Assembly (NCBI GenBank): GCA_934196725.1
Contig: CAKPWR010000087.1
Location: 1-7,872 of the forward strand
DNA length: 7,872 nt
From: an uncultured Prevotella sp.
Lineage (GTDB): Bacteria; Bacteroidota; Bacteroidia; Bacteroidales; Bacteroidaceae
Reading direction: 5' to 3'
Under the pieces are notes generated by a model. It saw only the letters and a program-made list of their open reading frames with translations. It was not told where the DNA came from and ran no database searches. The translations under genes and the position numbers were made by a program. Positions 1-6,447 of this stretch are shown here, piece by piece (within the stretch, counting starts at the first letter, position 1; every line of letters begins with the position of its first letter).

Positions 1-1841
1 GCAAACTTAGAAGAACCATCGGCACGCATGGTAGCATTCACCATGTAGCGATCCTTCCAAGACCAACCCAAACGGGCAAAGAAAGACTGACCACGGGTAG
101 CATCGTAAGGACCACCACTAACCTTGCGGTCGGCATGTCCCTTCTCAGTATTCTCAACATAAGCATGCTCCCAGTCATCAAAACCTGCAGTCAGGTTAAC
201 ACCATAACTACCTGTTGACTCACCATCGTACTTGGCAGTCTCACTACCCAGCAAAGCACTGATATGGTGCTCCTTGATATTGAAATCGTAAGTCAGGGTA
301 TTGGTCCAAACCAGAGAAGTACCATTGCCATTGCCCTGGTTCACCTTGGTGACACCATTACCGCTCTGAGGAGTAAACTTATAAATAGGAGTAAATGAAC
401 GATAGTTAGAGCCACCATAGTTCAAACCGAATACAGTCTTGAACTTCAGGTTCTTGATAGGTTCAATCTGCACATATACATTCGCATCAACCGAAGTATT
501 CTTGCTCTGGTTGAAGCGATTCATCATCATAGTACCATAAGGGTTACCATCATTCTTGTTCCAGTCTGAATCAACGGTAGAATAATAGTTACCATTAGCA
601 TCATAAACAGGAACCAGAGGAGAAGTAGAGAATGCACTGCGGAGGTTGTTGTTATAGATATTACCGGTACCCATGCCACGGCTATCCTTATAAACAAAAC
701 CAACGTGCTCACAGATAGTTACCAATCCATTCCACATCTTGTGTTCAGAATTGGCACGGAAGTTATACCTCTTATAATAAGAAACGTCAGAACCGCCAAT
801 AAGACCGTCCTGTCCTGTATAACCACCAGAAATAGAATAAGTAGATGTCTTGCTACCACCGGTAAAAGCCAGGCTGTGGCTTGTGGTCAAGGCACCATTG
901 TCTACAGCCTGGTCAATCCAGTCTGTATTATAAACATTACCATTTGCATCACGGATAGCGCTGAGAGAAGTCCAGTCGATTGGCGACATATATGAGTTCA
1001 GCAAAGCCTCATCCATAATCTGCATATACTGGTTAGCATTGAGCATCTCAAACTTACGACCCAGTGTCTGCCAACCAACATATCCATCGTACGTAATCTT
1101 GGAAGAACCTTCCTTACCGCTCTTGGTTGTAACGAGGACAACACCATTGGCAGCCTGCGCACCATAGATAGCAGCAGAAGCTGCATCCTTCAAGACGTCG
1201 ATGCTCTCGATGTCGGCAGGATTCAAGGTTGTGATATCACCACCCACACCGTCAATCAGATAAAGAGGCTGTGAATTACCAACAGTACCCAAACCACGGA
1301 TGGTAACACTCATGGCAGCACCCGGCTGACCAGAAGTAGAAACGATGTTAACACCAGGAGTCTGACCCTGCATGGCAGAAAGAGGGTTGGTAGTGTTGAG
1401 CTTGGCGATATCGTCGCCCTTCAACTGAACGGTAGCACCCGTCACCAACTTTTTCTTCTGAACTCCATAACCAACAACGACGACTTCATCAAGAGATTGC
1501 TTGTCCTCATTCAAGGTTACGTTGATTACCGAACCCGTGACTTTCACCTTTTGGGTAATAAAGCCCAGGTAAGAAACTTCGAGTGTCTGTCCGTTCTTTG
1601 CTGCGATGGTAAAGTTACCATCAAGATCAGTTACAGTACCGTCCTTAGTTCCCTGTACCATGACACTTGCACCAATGAGAGGTTCATTGTCTGTACCGGA
1701 AACAACCGTACCCTTAACCGTCTGAGCATTGAGGACACCCGCTCCGATTCCTAACATTGCCTGGAATGCCAACATGAAGGCTACCAGAGCAACTTTACAG
1801 AGCATACGGCTCTGCGAGAATTTCTGAGATGTTTTTCTCAT
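1..1841 (-). CDS. SusC/RagA-family TonB-dependent outer-membrane transporter, N-terminal part (3' end beyond window)
   Basis: Reading the minus strand from the ATG at 1841-1839 gives an uninterrupted frame of 613 codons to the left edge, so the C-terminal part of the barrel is missing (family members are usually about 1000 residues). Residues 1-40 form a signal peptide with a hydrophobic core (about 17-36), probably cut near NAQ|TV. Residues 41-112 resemble the carboxypeptidase-regulatory-like domain (KGTVVSGTDNEPLIGASV, TDLDGNFTI). A TonB-box-like segment follows (SLDEVVVVGYG, 116-126). The plug domain carries hallmark SusC motifs: SAMQGQTPGVNI (155-166), VTIRGLGT (179-186), PLYLIDGVGG (192-201), IESIDVLKDAASAAIYG (211-227) and ANGVVLVTTKSG (231-242). 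The rest is Tyr/Asn/Gly-rich alternating beta-barrel sequence. Family members import glycans or peptides across the outer membrane with a SusD lipoprotein; a susD gene would be expected further left, outside the window. The substrate cannot be told from this part. The start is supported by the signal peptide and the A-rich, SD-less upstream region. Confidence 0.96.
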   Translation of the reverse strand, partial: MRKTSQKFSQSRMLCKVALVAFMLAFQAMLGIGAGVLNAQTVKGTVVSGTDNEPLIGASVMVQGTKDGTVTDLDGNFTIAAKNGQTLEVSYLGFITQKVKVTGSVINVTLNEDKQSLDEVVVVGYGVQKKKLVTGATVQLKGDDIAKLNTTNPLSAMQGQTPGVNIVSTSGQPGAAMSVTIRGLGTVGNSQPLYLIDGVGGDITTLNPADIESIDVLKDAASAAIYGAQAANGVVLVTTKSGKEGSSKITYDGYVGWQTLGRKFEMLNANQYMQIMDEALLNSYMSPIDWTSLSAIRDANGNVYNTDWIDQAVDNGALTTSHSLAFTGGSKTSTYSISGGYTGQDGLIGGSDVSYYKRYNFRANSEHKMWNGLVTICEHVGFVYKDSRGMGTGNIYNNNLRSAFSTSPLVPVYDANGNYYSTVDSDWNKNDGNPYGTMMMNRFNQSKNTSVDANVYVQIEPIKNLKFKTVFGLNYGGSNYRSFTPIYKFTPQSGNGVTKVNQGNGNGTSLVWTNTLTYDFNIKEHHISALLGSETAKYDGESTGSYGVNLTAGFDDWEHAYVENTEKGHADRKVSGGPYDATRGQSFFARLGWSWKDRYMVNATMRADGSSKF

Positions 1842-1950
1842 AATTACTTTAGGTTTAAATTAATAATTTACTTTTTAGATTCTCTTTACTATATATAAAT
1901 AAGGTATTGGCCCCTCAAAGAGGTATGCCTCGATTTATCTTGCTAGTTTA
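1842..1950 (-). other. Predicted long 5' leader of the susC-like gene
   Basis: This is the stretch between the candidate -7 box and the start codon. It has no open frame of note. On the minus strand the segment around 1911-1932 contains GAGGCATACCTC followed by TTTGAGG, so CCTC can pair with either the preceding or the following GAGG, giving two small mutually exclusive hairpins. The last 60 nt before the ATG are very AT-rich and unstructured, with no Shine-Dalgarno sequence, as is common for highly expressed Bacteroidetes genes. The hairpins are short and may have no function. Confidence 0.3.
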
Positions 1951-1956
1951 CGGTGG

Positions 1957-1964
1957 CAAAGGTA
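1957..1964 (-). promoter_or_regulatory. Candidate -7 box of the susC-like gene
   Basis: On the minus strand this reads TACCTTTG, matching the Bacteroidetes -7 consensus TAnnTTTG. No clear TTTG is visible 19-21 bp upstream (about 1984-1989), so the -33 element is weak or absent and the promoter may need an activator, which would be normal for a SusC gene. Transcription would begin near 1950, leaving an AT-rich leader of about 110 nt before the ATG at 1841. Confidence 0.5.
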
Positions 1965-2043
1965 TATAATAAATAAACACGCATGGGTACTATTATGTTA
2001 ACAATTCATGTATAAAATGTTATGTAATCAAGGTTCATTAACG

Positions 2044-2085
2044 AAAAATGCACCAAAACGTAGCATTTCGTACACTTTGGTGCAT
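2044..2085 (-). terminator. Rho-independent terminator of the sugar kinase gene
   Basis: A perfect 10-bp inverted repeat (ATGCACCAAA at 2048-2057, TTTGGTGCAT at 2076-2085) encloses an 18-nt loop. On the minus strand the stem runs directly into a T tract (complement of the A run at 2044-2048), and it begins 47 nt after the kinase stop codon. This is the expected position and polarity for its terminator, separating it from the susC-like gene transcribed in the same direction. The 18-nt loop is longer than usual; short inner pairing (GTA 60-62 with TAC 71-73 of the 2000s block) may shorten it. Confidence 0.75.
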
Positions 2086-2131
2086 CATATTTCAATATTC
2101 TGATACTTTTTTTTTCAAGAACCACTCTTGA

Positions 2132-3082
2132 TTATTTCTGACGGGAATGAAAGTCTATGAGTCCTTTCATTGGTGCTCTTAATATGAGTGCTATCTTCTG
2201 GTGATGCTCATCTTCCATCACATTTCTGAGAGGCGATTCAAAATAGTGGGCGATGCTTCCCACGAATCCCAATTCCTGATTTTCTCCCAGGGAAGCATCC
2301 CAGGCTTTCACTCCAGATGCCAACCTGCTGATGTCCTCAACACTTGCCTTCACATAATCAATATAAGGAACAAGATTGTTGCGGTAAAACAATTCAAAGC
2401 TACCTAATATCATCCGATAGAGTGACATGGCATCGTTCAGCTCATCGCTACCATTCTCATGTTTCTCGCCATCGGCTATCTGTTGGGAGATGAAAGGACA
2501 GATGGAAGCCAGAAAGCGATTGGCTAACGGTTCCTTATACACCTTATTAATAATAGTAGGATAATCAAGTCCTGACCATGCCAGGTATTTCTCCTTGAGG
2601 GAAACAGGAAGTGTTCCCTTGAAGATACCATTCAGGAACAGCTTACCCAACACGGCTCCACTACCCTCGTCTCCCAGGATGTAACCCAATGGCGGAGTAT
2701 TCATCACTATGTTCTTTCCATCATAAAGACAACTGTTGGCACCTGTACCCAGGATACAGGCAATGCCCGGTTTATCACCAAAGAGAGCACGTGCTGCTCC
2801 CAGCATATCGCCCTCCACTTCAACCTTAGCTTCAGGGAAAGACTGCTGCAACAAGGACTGCATACGGGGTTTCATCGCCTCTGTCACCCCACTGCCATAA
2901 AAGAACACCTCCTGAGGCTGCTCGTTCAACACTAGTTTATCACAGAGAATCTGCAATATATCTGCATCACTCTGATGAATCGGATTGATGCCTTGCGTAT
3001 TACAAGTCATCACCACATCCCCCTGGTCACTTATCAGTGCCCAATCGGTCTTGGTACTACCACTATCTGCTATCAGTTTCAT
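2132..3082 (-). CDS. BadF/BadG/BcrA-type ATPase, probable N-acetylglucosamine kinase
   Basis: The 316-residue protein belongs to the ASKHA (actin/hexokinase fold) sugar-kinase group. The first phosphate-binding loop is ADSGSTKTDW (residues 5-14). A second lies at CILGTGANSCLYDG (109-122), and the family signature LGYILGDEGSGAVLGK spans 132-147. The C-terminal part keeps GFVGSIAHYF (272-281) and the final APMKGLIDFH (303-312). Such proteins are cytosolic and phosphorylate N-acetylglucosamine or a related amino sugar using ATP; the exact sugar is inferred from family, not shown. The start is set by the phosphate loop, which sits five residues after the first Met. From memory, Bacteroides relatives are around 280 residues; the extra length here seems to lie in a charged segment at about 244-270, just before GFVGSIAHYF. 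It stands alone on its strand, divergent from kdsA, with its own -7 box and terminator, so it is probably a monocistronic salvage gene. Confidence 0.88.
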   Translation of the reverse strand: MKLIADSGSTKTDWALISDQGDVVMTCNTQGINPIHQSDADILQILCDKLVLNEQPQEVFFYGSGVTEAMKPRMQSLLQQSFPEAKVEVEGDMLGAARALFGDKPGIACILGTGANSCLYDGKNIVMNTPPLGYILGDEGSGAVLGKLFLNGIFKGTLPVSLKEKYLAWSGLDYPTIINKVYKEPLANRFLASICPFISQQIADGEKHENGSDELNDAMSLYRMILGSFELFYRNNLVPYIDYVKASVEDISRLASGVKAWDASLGENQELGFVGSIAHYFESPLRNVMEDEHHQKIALILRAPMKGLIDFHSRQK

Positions 3083-3152
3083 CTTCGACTATTCTATTTA
3101 TCAATATTATTTCTTCCTTAGAACATTCAGCTAAGTAACGTCTAAGACACTG

Positions 3153-3160
3153 CAAATTTA
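3153..3160 (-). promoter_or_regulatory. Candidate -7 box of the sugar kinase gene
   Basis: On the minus strand this reads TAAATTTG, followed by CA, matching TAnnTTTG. It lies 71 bp upstream of the kinase start, giving a leader of roughly 60 nt. A TTTG at the -33 position is not evident, so the call rests on the -7 box and its location. Confidence 0.5.
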
Positions 3161-3242
3161 ATGATTTTCATTGGAATATCATCATAATAAATTGAAAAAG
3201 ATACTCCCTAAAGGATAATATCTCAAAAAAGGTTCTCGAATC

Positions 3243-3274
3243 TTTGCTTTTCTCTTCTTTTTTTAATAACTTTG
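3243..3274 (+). promoter_or_regulatory. kdsA promoter (Bacteroidetes sigma-ABfr type)
   Basis: TTTG at 3243-3246 is separated by 20 bp from TAACTTTG at 3267-3274. This matches both elements of the Bacteroidetes vegetative promoter (TTTG, 19-21 bp, TAnnTTTG). Transcription would start around 3280, leaving a leader of only 20-25 nt before the kdsA ATG at 3304. It is the best promoter in the window. Confidence 0.8.
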
Positions 3275-3303
3275 CAGTCAATAACAATTAAACATGTATA
3301 ATT

Positions 3304-4056
3304 ATGGCAACATTCATAGCAGGACCATGCGTCATCGAGTCGATGGAACTACTGGACACAGTGGCTCAGGAACTCGTGCGCATCAACCAGAAGTTAGGAA
3401 CCAATATCATATTCAAAGCATCATTTGACAAGGCAAACCGAACCAGCATCCACTCTTTCCGTGGTCCTGGTATGGAAAAGGGTCTACAAATGCTCAGCGA
3501 TATCAAGTCAAAGTATGGACTTCGCATCACCACAGATATTCATGAGAGTTATCAGGCTGAGGCTGTAGGCAAAGTATGCGATATTCTCCAGATACCAGCC
3601 TTCCTCTGCCGACAGACCGATCTTTTGGTTTCAGCTGCTAAAACGGGTAAGATTGTCAACATCAAGAAGGCACAGTTCCTGAGCGGAAGAGATATGAAAT
3701 ATCCTGTAGAGAAAGCTTTGGAAAGCGGTGCCAAGGAAGTATGGCTCACAGAGCGCGGCAACTGCTTCGGCTACAACAATCTCGTGGTTGATTTCCGTAA
3801 CATCCCTGATATGAAGGAAATAGTTCCTAATGTCATCATGGACTGTACCCACAGCGTTCAGCGACCGAGCGCAGGTGATGGCAAGACCGTGGGCGACCGT
3901 AAGTTCGTACCGGCGATGGCATTGGCTGCCAAGGCTTTCGGGGCAACCGGTTACTTCTTCGAGGTACACCCAGATCCAGACCAGGGAAAAAGTGACGCTG
4001 CCAATATGCTGGAATTAGACAAGCTGGAGGCTCTCATAGCTGATTTGCTCGCTTAA
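3304..4056 (+). CDS. kdsA: 3-deoxy-8-phosphooctulonate synthase (KDO-8-phosphate synthase), metal-dependent class
   Basis: This cytosolic enzyme condenses phosphoenolpyruvate with D-arabinose 5-phosphate to give KDO 8-phosphate, the first committed step to the KDO sugar of the lipopolysaccharide inner core. The 250-residue protein is a TIM-barrel DAHP-synthase-superfamily member, slightly shorter than the E. coli enzyme (284). Motifs: AGPCVIES (6-13), FKASFDKANRTSIHSFRGPG (37-56), TTDIHE (76-81), IPAFLCRQTDLL (97-108), KTGKIVNIKKAQF (113-125), ERGNCFGYNNLVVD (150-163), DCTHSVQRP (180-188) and EVHPDPDQGKSDAA (220-233). Cys9, His183, Glu220 and Asp231 match the metal ligands of the Aquifex aeolicus enzyme (11, 185, 222, 233) with a constant offset of two; the metal-independent E. 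coli class has Asn in place of the Cys. The start is fixed because the conserved AGPC motif begins at residue 6. The substrate-producing kdsD lies just downstream. Confidence 0.97.
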   Translation: MATFIAGPCVIESMELLDTVAQELVRINQKLGTNIIFKASFDKANRTSIHSFRGPGMEKGLQMLSDIKSKYGLRITTDIHESYQAEAVGKVCDILQIPAFLCRQTDLLVSAAKTGKIVNIKKAQFLSGRDMKYPVEKALESGAKEVWLTERGNCFGYNNLVVDFRNIPDMKEIVPNVIMDCTHSVQRPSAGDGKTVGDRKFVPAMALAAKAFGATGYFFEVHPDPDQGKSDAANMLELDKLEALIADLLA

Positions 4057-4058
4057 CA

Positions 4059-4134
4059 AAGTATATTAATTAACTTGTCTAAGTATATTAATTAACTTGT
4101 CTAAGTATATTAATTAACTTGTCTAAGTATATTA
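4059..4134 (+). repeat. 22-bp intergenic tandem repeat, three full copies plus a 10-bp partial copy
   Basis: Three identical 22-bp units occupy 4059-4080, 4081-4102 and 4103-4124, followed by the first 10 bases of a fourth (4125-4134). Each unit begins AAGTATATTAATTAACTT and ends GTCT; the 18-bp first part is an imperfect palindrome (14 of 18 positions symmetric, centred on ATTAAT). Each also contains TAACTTG, close to but not matching the TAnnTTTG promoter box. The array begins two bases after the kdsA stop and ends 36 bp before kdsD. Perfect identity between units indicates recent expansion or active homogenisation. Role unknown. Confidence 0.97.
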
Positions 4135-4170
4135 GTTCCATTCAATAAAGAACATTTATTTTAGAAAATA

Positions 4171-5151
4171 ATGAATCACAAGATAAACGATATTGACAAC
4201 ATGACAGTCCGCTCGTATGGAGAGCAAGCCCTTCGTGATGAAGCTCAAGCCATACTCGATCAAATTTCCTATATGGATAGTAATTTTGAGAAGGCAGTAG
4301 ATATGATGTATCATTGCGAAGGAAAGATTATCGTAACCGGTGTAGGCAAAAGTGGACACATAGGTGCCAAAATTGCAGCTACTCTGGCATCAACAGGTAC
4401 ACCTGCTTTCTATATCAACCCTCTGGATGTATATCACGGTGATTTAGGCGTAATGACAGATAAAGACGTAGTTCTGGCACTGAGCAACAGTGGGCAGACT
4501 GATGAACTGCTCCGTTTCATCCCAATGGTACTCCATATGAATGTACCGATTATTTCGATTACAGGAAATCCGAATTCCCTGCTGGCGAAATATTCCAACC
4601 ATCATATCACAGTGAAGGTGAAGAAGGAAGCTTGTCCACTGAACCTCGCCCCTACCAGCAGTACCACTGCGGCTTTGGCGATGGGAGATGCCTTGGCAAT
4701 AGCCCTGATGCAGGTACGCCACTTCAAGCCGCGCGACTTTGCACAGTTCCATCCTGGTGGCGAATTAGGTAAGCGCCTCCTGACTACCGCAGAAGATGTG
4801 ATGCGCAGCGACGATATGCCAATCATCCCTAAGGAGATGCACCTGGGCGAGGCTATCATCCACGTCAGCAAGGGCAAACTGGGATTGGGAATCTCGCTTG
4901 ATGAAGACAATCGTGTCATCGGATTGATTACTGATGGCGATATCCGCCGTGCCATGGAGAAATGGCAGGCAGAATTCTTCAATAAGACGGTGAGCGACAT
5001 CATGACCACCACACCAAAGATGGTGACTCCGAAGACCAAGATTTCGGAGATTCAGCGCATCATGCATCAGTATAAGGTGCATACGGTGCTCGTAGTAGAT
5101 AAGGATAATCATTTGAAGGGCATTGTGGATCACTATGCCTGCATGGTATAA
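4171..5151 (+). CDS. kdsD: D-arabinose-5-phosphate isomerase (KpsF/GutQ family)
   Basis: This cytosolic enzyme interconverts ribulose 5-phosphate and arabinose 5-phosphate and so feeds KdsA in KDO synthesis. At 326 residues it matches E. coli KdsD (328). An N-terminal SIS domain (about 35-185) carries GKIIVTGVGKSGHIGAKIA (51-69), PLDVYHGDLG (84-93) and LALSNSGQTDELL (102-114). Two CBS domains follow (about 208-265 and 275-326) with VMRSDDMP, GLITDGDIRRAM and DIMTTTP. Lys60, Glu112, Glu153 and His194 correspond to the catalytic-site residues Lys59, Glu111, Glu152 and His193 of E. coli KdsD. The protein ends at the last strand and helix of the second CBS domain (GIVDHYACMV), as is usual. Start: ATG at 4171 in an A-rich context; another Met at residue 11 is possible but leaves a shorter N-terminus. 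It is followed after 5 bp by the PLD-family gene, so the two are surely co-transcribed. Confidence 0.96.
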   Translation: MNHKINDIDNMTVRSYGEQALRDEAQAILDQISYMDSNFEKAVDMMYHCEGKIIVTGVGKSGHIGAKIAATLASTGTPAFYINPLDVYHGDLGVMTDKDVVLALSNSGQTDELLRFIPMVLHMNVPIISITGNPNSLLAKYSNHHITVKVKKEACPLNLAPTSSTTAALAMGDALAIALMQVRHFKPRDFAQFHPGGELGKRLLTTAEDVMRSDDMPIIPKEMHLGEAIIHVSKGKLGLGISLDEDNRVIGLITDGDIRRAMEKWQAEFFNKTVSDIMTTTPKMVTPKTKISEIQRIMHQYKVHTVLVVDKDNHLKGIVDHYACMV

Positions 5152-5156
5152 TAAAA

Positions 5157-6428
5157 ATGAGACTCAGAGAGATAATTTTAGCGTTTACGCTATCGCTGGT
5201 CAGTTCGCTGTGCAGCGCACAGACCAGCGATTCATTAATAGTCAACCAACTTCGTGGGAAAGGCATCAGCTTTTCTCACGATAATTCTGTTACGCTTCTG
5301 ATGAGCGGACAGGAGAAATTCGATGACATGTTTCAGGCTATCCGCCAAGCCAAGCACAGCGTTCATTTGGAATACTTCAACTTCCGCAACGACAGCATCG
5401 CCTCCCTACTCTTCGACCTCCTGGCTGAGAAGGTAAAGGAAGGAGTCAAGGTAAGAGCCTTGTATGACGGATTCGGAAACTCATCCAACAACAAGCCGTT
5501 ACGCAAACGGCATCTCAAGGAAATACGTGCCAATGGTATCGAGATTTATGAATACAAACCGGTTAAGTTCCCATGGGTTCATGCCATCTTCAACCGTGAC
5601 CACCGTAAAATCGTAGTCATTGACGGACAGATAGCCTATACGGGGGGTATGAACGTAGCCGACTATTATATCAATGGTACAGAAGTAGTTGGTGAATGGC
5701 ACGACATGCACTGCCGTATCGATGGTAGCGAGGTAAATACCTTACAGAAGATATTCCTCAAGATGTGGAACAAGGTGAGCGGTCAGCATATTGACGGCGA
5801 AGAGTATTACCGCAAGGAGAAAGAAGATTATCTGGTTGAGAATCTCAAGCCCGATACCACAACAACTGCCTATCATAAGACAGTGGGTATCATCAACCGT
5901 GAGCCACATATCTCCAAGGATATCATCCGATATTTCTATGTGAACGCCATCAACGATGCACAGGATAGCATCAAGCTCATCAGTCCTTACTTCACCTTGA
6001 GTCACAAACTGAAGAAAGCCCTGAAGAATGCAGTAAAAAGAGGCGTAAAGGTAGAAATCATGCTCTCAACCAAGAGCGATATTCCATTGACACCAGATTG
6101 CGGTTTCTATAATGCCCATAAACTGATGAAGGCAGGCTGCCATGTATGGATGTACACACCAGGCTTCCATCATACCAAGATTATCATGGTAGATGGCAAG
6201 TTCTGTACAGTGGGCAGTGCCAATCTCAATGCCCGAAGCCTGCGATGGGATTACGAGGAGAATGCGGTGATTGTAGACCCCAGCACCACTGACCAGCTGG
6301 TAAAGCTCTTCGATGGAGAGAAGAAAGACAGTTTCCTGCTCAACGAGAAGAACTGGAGAGAATGGCGCACAGGTTGGCAGAGATTCAAGGGATGGTTTGC
6401 AGCCACCTTCCTGACTCCTTTCCTATAA
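5157..6428 (+). CDS. Phospholipase D-superfamily phosphatidyltransferase, cardiolipin-synthase-like, with signal peptide
   Basis: The 423-residue protein has two PLD (HKD) domains. The first catalytic motif is DHRKIVVIDGQIAYTGGMN (148-166; His149, Lys151, Asp156) and the second HHTKIIMVDGKFCTVGSANL (338-357; His339, Lys341, Asp346). The C-terminus is Trp/Arg-rich and amphipathic (NWREWRTGWQRFKGW, 399-413) and ends FLTPFL, recalling the ends of bacterial cardiolipin synthases. Cardiolipin synthases join phosphatidyl groups from two phospholipids. Here residues 1-21 look like a cleavable Sec signal peptide (core ILAFTLSLVSSL, likely cut SA|QT) in place of the two N-terminal transmembrane helices of ClsA-type enzymes. 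There is no good lipobox before Cys19. The catalytic domains are therefore predicted to lie in the periplasm. Cardiolipin synthase is the best guess; a periplasmic phospholipase or other phosphodiesterase cannot be excluded. Start ATG is 5 bp after kdsD. Confidence 0.88.
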   Translation: MRLREIILAFTLSLVSSLCSAQTSDSLIVNQLRGKGISFSHDNSVTLLMSGQEKFDDMFQAIRQAKHSVHLEYFNFRNDSIASLLFDLLAEKVKEGVKVRALYDGFGNSSNNKPLRKRHLKEIRANGIEIYEYKPVKFPWVHAIFNRDHRKIVVIDGQIAYTGGMNVADYYINGTEVVGEWHDMHCRIDGSEVNTLQKIFLKMWNKVSGQHIDGEEYYRKEKEDYLVENLKPDTTTTAYHKTVGIINREPHISKDIIRYFYVNAINDAQDSIKLISPYFTLSHKLKKALKNAVKRGVKVEIMLSTKSDIPLTPDCGFYNAHKLMKAGCHVWMYTPGFHHTKIIMVDGKFCTVGSANLNARSLRWDYEENAVIVDPSTTDQLVKLFDGEKKDSFLLNEKNWREWRTGWQRFKGWFAATFLTPFL

Positions 6429-6447
6429 ATATATAAAAACAGAAGAT

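Larger units (their letters stand above)
1842..2131. other. Intergenic region between susC-like gene and sugar kinase
   Basis: The 290-bp gap holds the kinase terminator (right), a candidate susC -7 box (middle) and the susC leader (left). A 9-base T run lies at 2107-2115 on the plus strand; no gene on that strand would use it. I see no tRNA, small RNA with clear structure, or coding frame here. Confidence 0.6.

Noticed and set aside
705..995. 96-residue plus-strand open frame
   Set aside because: It lies opposite the susC-like gene, whose minus-strand frame has clear family motifs throughout; composition shows no domain or signal.
1497..1754. 85-residue plus-strand open frame
   Set aside because: Antisense to the signal peptide and N-terminal domain of the susC-like gene; no recognisable motif or promoter.
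3631..3969. 112-residue minus-strand open frame
   Set aside because: Antisense to kdsA, whose motifs and metal ligands are all present on the plus strand.
4059..4134. CRISPR array
   Set aside because: Units are directly adjacent 22-mers without spacers; this is a simple tandem repeat.
4602..5039. 145-residue minus-strand open frame
   Set aside because: Antisense to kdsD, which is fully explained by SIS and CBS motifs and catalytic residues.
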